The notes beneath the pieces were generated by a model that was given only the letters and a program-made list of their open reading frames with translations, was not told the origin of the DNA and did no database searches. This document shows, piece by piece, positions 57,447 to 64,000 of a stretch of 64,000 nucleotides of DNA (positions within the stretch are counted from its first letter, which is position 1; each line of letters begins with the position of its first letter). The stretch lies in assembly GCA_030063045.1 (NCBI GenBank), contig JAQSEB010000003.1, forward strand, positions 744,001 through 808,000. The letters run 5' to 3'. The position numbers and the translations under genes are program-made. This DNA comes from Pratylenchus scribneri. Its lineage: Eukaryota; Nematoda; Chromadorea; Rhabditida; Pratylenchidae.

Positions 57447-57816
57447 GTTTTTTTTGTCAATAAAATCGGTTTTCTTTTTGTCCATAAATCAATTTTTTGA
57501 GTATGACTTTTTAATGCTTTATCCTAGACCCCCAAAAATTTTACCCATTTTATAGATCTCGTCAAGGCGCATCGAATGGTATATATTTTGTCCCGATTTG
57601 GCCAAAATTTAAAGTGTTAAACCGTTTAAACCCTATTTTAGTTTTTGGTTTATAACTCTTTTAGTTTTGAAACAAACCTCGACAAACTATATATAAATCA
57701 ACGCGTCTTTATGATCTCTATAAAATGAGTTTAAGGTTTAGGGGTGTAGGGCTAAGCATTAATAATATGTTATTGCGTTATGGACCAAAAGAACCGATTT
57801 TATGGATAAAAAAAAC
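57447..57816. mobile_element. Fold-back element C, about 370 bp
   Basis: Inverted ends of about 40 bp with TAAAATCGGTT and TTTTGTCCATAA near the left, matched by TTATGGACCAAAAGAACC and GATTTTATGG near the right. The interior carries CATTTTATAGATCTCGTC, GCGCATCGAATGGTATAT and AACCGTTTAAACC, the same core as element A. No ORF. Confidence 0.82.
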
Positions 57817-58925
57817 TTTACTCTTTGAGAATTTGATGGTAATTAGGTAAATTAAAAATAAATTAATGGATTTGCTCAAAATTTTCATCATATTTTAAGG
57901 CCATTTTAGCATAATCTTGGATTTATTCTAAATTCATTGTTTGCCTAATTGGAAATTCAAATTTTATGCCATTTCACTTATACATAAGCCCAAGTGCCGA
58001 TTTTTTAAAAATAATTGCTTTTAGCTTAAAATCCAAATTTTCATTTTTATTTTAATTAAACATTTTTTAATGAACTTATTTTGTGATTTGAAGGTGGCTA
58101 AAGCCTTGGAAATGGTAAATAATTTTCAGAGGAATGAAGTTAGAAATTTGGAATAGAAAAGGAATTAAAATGTTGGATTTATTTTACAATTATGAAAATA
58201 ATAATATAAAATGTGAATTGCGTAAGCGCACTGTCCTTTTTTAATGGATATCAAGAATGGATGAGAGCCGAGAAGAGATGGAAAATGGGAGAAAATGGGG
58301 CCAAATCGGCGGATGTTGCCATCGCATAATTTTTGATGATGGGAGAGCCAACATTATACGCACCAAAAACCAAACGGAAATGCATCAAATTCAATTCCCA
58401 ATTTGTTGATTACTTCAATTTTGATAATAATAATGTGTTTTGTGTAAAACATTTGACTATTTTAAATTAGGCTTAATTCACGAATATCCTTGAAATTAAG
58501 CTTTTCAGTTTTATTACCAGTGAATTAATCAGCAGGAAATGAAGGCTTATTATCAAACAAAAATTAGATTAAAAGTAAAGTAGTAAAAATGACATTTTGG
58601 CGATAAAAGTTTCTGTCTCTATATTTTTGGAATGGTAGATCAATCACACTTTTTAAATGGTCTTATTCAAGAGAGCCAATTGAAAAAAAAGTGTGCAATT
58701 TCTTCAAAACCTTTATTTAAAATTTGAATAATTATGGTCTTTTTGACTTACGAATTTTGCCATTTTGCCATTATTTTCAAAATTAAAATTAAATTTTGGG
58801 CACATATGAAAGCGGAAATTATTCCATTGCTTTGTATAATTCCATCATCCTTATTTCCGAGTTTTTTCCAACCAAACTTTTTGCTCTCACATTCATTTTC
58901 CTCACAGCCAATTCAGTTGGATTGG

Positions 58926-59019
58926 ATGGCCTCGCTCCTATCTTTGTTCATTGTCTTTGTGTGCCAGTCGCGCACAATTGCCAATTGGATATTGGACCTT
59001 GAGAATATGCCAGAAACAA
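58926..59019 (+). CDS. Possible first coding exon of a secreted protein
   Basis: Acceptor TTTTCCTCACAG at 58907 is followed by an 18-base leader and ATG at 58926. The 31 codons form a signal-peptide-like segment (MASLLSLFIVFVCQSRTIA), then an acidic start of mature protein (NWILDLENMPET). The exon ends at donor A|GTAAGG in phase 1. A phase-compatible acceptor at 60181 (TATCAG) would add only about a dozen codons before a stop. A 70-codon minus-strand frame overlaps. No family recognised. Confidence 0.38.
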
Positions 59020-59202
59020 GTAAGGAAAGGAGGATGGAAAAATTTTTGGCGAAAGAAAGAAATGCCATAATTTTCCTCCCATTCCTTTGTCCTTCCAAAT
59101 CTAACAAAACCAGTTTTTCACACAATTTTTTTTTTCATTAGCCAATTTCATTTTTCTTCCTAATTTTCACCTTCATCAACAATCAAAAAAAAATGGAAAT
59201 AT

Positions 59203-59232
59203 TAAAAAAACAGAACAAGCGGAATTATTTTT
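59203..59232 (+). repeat. Stray unit related to the 24-bp lin-1 intron repeat
   Basis: AAACAGAACAAGCGGAATTA followed by TTT matches the 24-bp unit at 19446-19729 with two or three changes. It is a single unit with no array, 39 kb away from the main repeat. Confidence 0.55.
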
Positions 59233-60545
59233 TTTTATGAAAATTAGATCAAAAATGAAATATAGCCATGGAAGTAGAAATAAAATTTTAAATAAGAAAA
59301 ATATGATATTTTTGCGAATATTGAATAAATTTACTCTACCGCTAAATTTCTTTATTCCATTGAACCAAATTTCATTTATCCTACCTTTTTTGGGTAGAAT
59401 AAATTTGGCTAATTCCTCAATCAAAATGTTTGGAAGTTTTTGCCATTTTTTACCCTTTTTCTTATATTGACAATCTCAAATTTGGTTTAAACTAAAAATT
59501 GTTAGACCGTATAAAATTTTATGCCACTTGAGTTCTGATCTGATTCAAATTCCCTTTGCAAAAAAAGGAAATCCTCTTGATAAATTGCAAATTATAAAAT
59601 TTAATTTTTATTTTGGTTGTTGAAAAAACAATGAAAAAATAAAAATAAAAAATTGGGTGAAAAAATGTGATCATTTGATCAAAATGGAAATTGAGAATGG
59701 TGAGGCCCAATTGTTAATATAAGATATATAAAAATAAAGAATTTAAGGAAAAAAAAAATAATGGCAAAAAAATAATATAATTTCTGGATGGGAAAATGAG
59801 CCGGTAAAAATGGTTTAAAAAATTGTTGACACAAAAATTTCATAAAAATATTGAAATTGTAAACGAATGGAAATGCTCACAAACATATATCAAATTATGA
59901 TTAAAATTAATGAATTAATTAATTAATATATGAAAATGAATAAATGGATTGATTGAAAAAAAAAAAGAAAAATTGAGCGTGGATTATTAAATTTTTGTGA
60001 AATTATTAATTTTTAAAATGTCTTCCAAAATTATATTTGTTTTTTTTTTTATTATTTCATCAACTTAATTTCTAACGAAAATTTTGGATTTTGTCAAAAT
60101 GAATCATTGAGACAATTATAAAATAGTTAATAAAGGTAAATTCGCTAACTTATTTTCTTGACAATTTCCCCTTCCTATCAGACAAGCTTTCATGGGTTTT
60201 GAGAATACGAAAGATTTAGATTAGCTTAATAAGATTTTTAAAAGTCCGGCAAATTTGTCTCTTCAAAAAGTGTTAATTGGCCCCAATTTCCTTGTAGAAT
60301 TGATTGTTTTCTGTTTCGATTGGCCTAATTGATCAAAATAATTTAATTTATTATCCTAGAGAGTAAATAAAAGTAATGAATTGAATGAATTTATTTATTC
60401 CCAATTAAAATCATTATTTATTAAATAAATTGTTTATATTTTTATTTAATGAGTAAAAAAGAAAAAAAGGAGCAAAATATGAGGAGGAGGAATTGAATGC
60501 AAATGTGAAGGAGGATGTGTGTTTGTGGCTTCTCATAATTATTCA
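59233..60545. other. AT-rich 3' flank of the hexokinase gene
   Basis: No coding signal. Several A- and T-runs and AATAAA-like signals on both strands; the minus-strand ones near 60450 are suitably placed for hexokinase transcript ends. Confidence 0.4.
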
Positions 60546-63500
60546 TCAGAGGTTCAACTTCTCGGCCACGGCCGCAATCAGCGCAGCCCCTTTGACACTG
60601 CCCTCATCGGCTGGCACCAATTCCCACTGAAATTAATGTGTAAATTATCCATGGAATTTTCTTGTTTTTTTTAAAATTATACCAAAGTCATAATTTAGCC
60701 TTAAAGCCCCTATTTGGGACACAATACCATTCTAAAAATTGTAATTTCTTCATTATCTATTAGTTAATATTTAACAATTATCCAAGGACTTTTGGGGGTA
60801 CTTTCTAGAAGTTTCTTCGGTCAGAGCTCAACAAGAAATAAACCAATTCGAAAATTAATATGACTTTACAAAACACTAAAAATTCTCTAAAAAAAGGCTT
60901 TTCTAAATTTATTAAACTTTAACAATTTTTAAAACAATTTTTTTCCTCCAAAAATCGGGTTCATAATTTTCATTCAAAGATATGTAACCATTTTTAAGTT
61001 TTTTTTTATAAAATTAAAATTTGTCATTTTTGAGGACACTTTTGGTTTTCGAATTTATATGGCCTTCCCATTCTAAAATTCATTCTTTCCTCGATGAGCA
61101 CTGATGGGCAGGAAAAAGTCCCCTAAACGTAATTACTAAATCTGTTTCATTGTTTTGACCAAAATGTTCAATTTTATAATTTTTCCCACTCACCTCAATA
61201 TTCAATGGGGCCAATGTGTTGAGTTGTGCTTCTAGGAGTTCATGATAGGTTGGATGGAATTGGATGAGGGCACCGCCGACGCCCACTTTCACTTTGGAAC
61301 GGCCAACATGGCGAAGGAGGGCACTGATTGCTGTGAAATTTGGAGGGAATTTATAAAAAAAAATATAATTATTTTTTTAGGTAAATATTAAAATTTTAAA
61401 TGTATCCGAATTTTCCACAATAGGGGAATTTCTTGGTAATTTTTACACAATTAATATTTAGCACAAGTCCTATAATTGGGATTAATTAGTTAGAGGAATG
61501 AGAAAATTGAAGAGAGAGTAAAAACAGAAATAATTCCCTTTCCAACTGGCTTTTTGCTTCCCATATATTTTTTCACACTGCTAAATTTAAAAGTCAAAAT
61601 TTTTATTCCGACTAATGAGAGAAATTAGAGAAATTGAAATAGACAATGATGAATGATTGGCTGTCCTTTGCCCATTTCTGATCCATTGGCTGCTTCCCAT
61701 AAAATTTCTTGAACCAATTTTACTTATCCTATATAAATGCACACCTATTTTAAAATAAAACAAATTGAAGCATTTGTTCAAGCACTTCTTATTGTAGCCT
61801 GAGCATAGCTTCAATTTTTCATTAAAATATATTAATTTAAGATTAAATTAGATTTTAAAAATATTTTTTTTATCTTTTTCTCACATTCATAGAAAGATGT
61901 TATTGGAGAGAGCTTACGGTATTTGTTGGCTTTGGGTCTCCTTTATGGGAAAGTGAAGGGTTCCCTATGGATCAACAGATTTAAGGTTAGGATCATTCGT
62001 GGATAGGATACGGATATGATGTGGTAAAAAACATATCACGTATCCCCCTAACCATAACCCTAACATCCGAAGGATGGACATTTCACTTTTACGCCTCTCA
62101 TCACGAAAAAAAGGGACCCAAAGCCAACAAGTACCGATCGAGCTTACTTATGTCAAATAAATGGCAAAGGTGAAATTGACCAATGCGAGGAAAATTCGGG
62201 TATCCATTTTATTTGAGAGGCAGAAAATAAAACCTGCTGCCACAATGGCCGCCGACCGTTGCGACACAACATGGCAAACTTCGTGCATAATCAAATAGTC
62301 ACTGCTTCCATGGTTTGGAACTTCCAGCTCGTCACATATTCGCCGACTGTTTTTGTATACTCCACTGTTATCACTGAAAAATTGGAGGGTTTTAAAGTAT
62401 CATAGGCAAAATATATTTTCCAAAAATTGAGAGGAATATTTTGTAGGGAATATGAATAAAATGGGCAAATTAATTATTAATTATAATTATTCAATGCGGG
62501 CATAAAATTTGTCATTTTGGTGGTTAAAGAAGCTCTTTAAATGTACTAAAATTCAGAAAAGATTTTAGTTTTTATTGTCCTAAAATGTGGAACTTTTGAC
62601 TTTTCTTTTCCTTCATTTTCTATAACTAATAAGATACATGGGAAATCCATTACATTCTTTATAATTTAATTTTCTAAAAATTTCTAATTTATTTTACAAA
62701 AAAAAAAATTCATTTCAATTAATAAATTTTTGACTAATTTCAAATTATATTTTAATTAATTCCCTCAAAAATGCGTAAAACTGACCCTAGTATTTCGCTG
62801 ATATATTTGGTGGGAAATGTGTCGGGCCTGTCCAATGCTTCGCACGGTGTCCCATTGAAGAGTAGTCGATCCAAAACCAATTGTGCCAAAATTCGCCTGA
62901 TCAAATCGCCCAAATACAGGGCTCCAGTCAATTTGTCAATTCTATAAGAATTAAATTTAAAAAATGGGAATATTTTTATTTAATTTATTTTAGTAAATTT
63001 AATGTCAAAAAATGTCCAAAAAATTTTTTTGTAGGTCTCATATTTACGATATTACCGTTCAGCATGAGCAGATCAGCCTGGGGCGGTAACTGACTAATCA
63101 TCGACCTTTTTGTAAAATTATTTGCCTCTTGGCGGATTCGAACCCGAGATATCGGATCCAGTCTCTTTACCCATTAAGCCAAAGAAGCCCTTTCAATCGT
63201 CTAATAAAATCAATTTTTCCTTCTAATTTTTTACCAAATTCAACTTATTTAGGTGATAAATTTTATAATTATGACATTTTCACACTTACATTTGTTTGCC
63301 TTTGTGCACGGATGCTTGGTCAATTTCGTGGTCAAATTGTGTCAAAATGTCGGCCAATTCTCCCTTCAATTTTATAAGTTTTAATTATGGTAAAATTTAC
63401 TCAAAAAGGAAACCTTTTTGCCAAATTCCTCCCATTCTGTCACGATGACCATTTTTTCATGTTTATAGTTAGCTGATTTGGCATTGAATTTTTTGATATT

Positions 63501-63930
63501 TTTCACATCCTCCAAATATGATGAATTGCACCTATAAATTTTATTCAATATTTTTTTTATTATTTTATGTAATTTTATAGCTTAAAATTTTCAATTCATT
63601 TTTAAATTTTAGAAAATAAATTAAAAAATAAATATTGAATTAATTTTAAAATTAAATTTCCTTTCTTGTAATAAATTTAATTAATTTAATTTTAATCTCT
63701 GTTGATTATTCTCTGTTTTCATTTTTATAATCTGTTAAAACAAATTAATGGACTATCATTTAGGATTTAAATTTTGTTTGAATTTAATTTTTATCTCAAT
63801 TTTTAATTAATTCCCAAATCAAAATTAACCCATAGCCGATGACCACAGCGGCAATGCAATCCTCTCCATATTTGTATGCAGCTGCTGCCAATTGACCGAC
63901 AGTATCATTCATGACTGCTTTGATTTTGGC
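60546..63930 (-). CDS. Hexokinase, C-terminal 268 residues (5' end outside window)
   Basis: Seven exons in phase: 63930-63830, 63531-63414, 63363-63290, 62941-62786, 62373-62234, 61330-61194 and 60626-60546 (TGA). Hexokinase phosphorylates glucose with ATP in the cytosol as glycolysis begins. In order I see VMNDTVGQL (with the catalytic Asp), VVIGYGCNSSYLED, VIVTEWEEFG, FDHEIDQASVHKGKQ, GALYLGDLIRRIL, VCHVVSQRSAAIVAA, VKVGVGGALIQFHP and DEGSVKGAALIAAV. All are recognisable family blocks of the large domain. The N-terminal small domain lies to the right of the window. The protein is divergent: GYG replaces the usual GTG, GVGGAL replaces GVDGSL, and GSVKG replaces GSGKG, all in the nucleotide-binding part. 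All donors here are GT. Introns contain a MITE and a tRNA-like sequence. Family identity is firm; full activity is not. Confidence 0.95.
60825..61095 (+). repeat. Dispersed repeat family R6, copy 6
   Basis: Lies in the last hexokinase intron. Contains ACTAAAAATTCTCTAAAAAAA followed by GGCTTTTCT, a TCCTCCAAAAATC segment and a GATATGTAACC segment in family order. Diverged. Confidence 0.45.
61910..62147. mobile_element. 222-bp MITE in a hexokinase intron, 8-bp target duplication
   Basis: GAGCTTAC flanks both sides (61910-61917 and 62140-62147). Inverted ends are GGTATTTGTTGGCTTTGGGT and the matching ACCCAAAGCCAACAAGTACC. The centre has CTAACCATAACCCTAAC and a diverged inverted counterpart (AAGGTTAGG). 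An 8-bp duplication fits hAT-type MITEs. The tip GGTACTTGT and telomere-like core match the element at 28402-28617. Confidence 0.85.
63020..63192 (-). mobile_element. tRNA-derived sequence, possible SINE
   Basis: On the minus strand, 63190-63124 resembles a decayed tRNA. It has an A-box-like TGGCTTAATGG, a perfect B box GGTTCGAATCC, and ends GCTTCTT and AAGAGGC that can pair over seven bases. The T stem and anticodon stem pair poorly, so it is not a working tRNA. A GC-richer segment downstream to about 63020 (with CAGTTACCGCCCCAGGCTG) could be the body of a SINE. It sits in a hexokinase intron. Confidence 0.45.
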
Positions 63931-64000
63931 CTGAAATTGATTTACGGATTACAGTAAATTATACTACTATATGATATGGCCTTCTCCCAAAATTATTTTA

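Noticed and set aside
62144..62233. Read-through of the hexokinase exon to a stop at 62147
   Set aside because: Hexokinase homology continues only if the donor at 62233 is used (VAA joined to ISALLRH); the remainder is intron.

Overview
The window is AT-rich eukaryotic DNA, almost certainly from a nematode. Genes are cut into short exons by introns that begin GT (occasionally GC) and end in (T)TTCAG-like sites. Coding exons stand out as islands of higher GC. The two clear genes are a lin-1-type ETS transcription factor and a hexokinase, both on the minus strand. Three introns have an AG|GC(A/G)AGT donor that reading-frame phase (and, in one case, ETS-domain conservation) forces. That fits nematodes in which GC-AG introns are common, such as the cyst nematodes, but the species is my inference.

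Layout. 0-11 kb holds small genes. One is a minus-strand multi-exon gene entering from the left edge (1-746). Next is the 3' end of a plus-strand gene (801-2194), then a terminal exon (2994-3154). Two complete minus-strand genes for secreted proteins follow: a 116-residue Tyr/Gln/Gly-rich protein (4139-5145) and a 166-residue Cys/Thr-containing protein (9590-10925). Between and beside them lie a MITE with a 9-bp target duplication, a 46-bp satellite and a fold-back element. A 52-residue secreted peptide ORF lies at 12.9 kb.

14.9-23.7 kb is the lin-1/ELK-type gene: nine exons, an ETS domain split by a GC-AG intron, an FQFP ERK docking site near the C-terminus and two SUMO-type motifs. Its introns carry a 637-bp fold-back element, a 24-bp tandem repeat open on both strands and a perfect hairpin.

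23.7-60.5 kb has no confidently identifiable gene. It contains repeats, strand-biased purine/pyrimidine blocks, poly-G runs, fold-back elements, a six-copy same-orientation dispersed repeat and several isolated exon-like islands. One island (57210-57348, minus) has a start codon, an acidic stretch with a SUMO-type motif and a donor in the phase needed by the first lin-1 exon found. Much of the desert could therefore be a giant first lin-1 intron; this is a hypothesis. Two signal-peptide-like plus-strand exons (36.0 and 58.9 kb) also lie here.

60.5-63.9 kb is the C-terminal 268 residues of a divergent hexokinase (seven exons, continuing off the right edge). A MITE and a tRNA-derived sequence sit in its introns.

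Functionally, LIN-1 is the Ras/ERK-controlled ETS repressor of nematode vulval development and hexokinase is the first enzyme of glycolysis. Nothing suggests the genes form an operon or share a pathway. The recurrent theme is inverted-repeat mobile DNA in introns and spacers.
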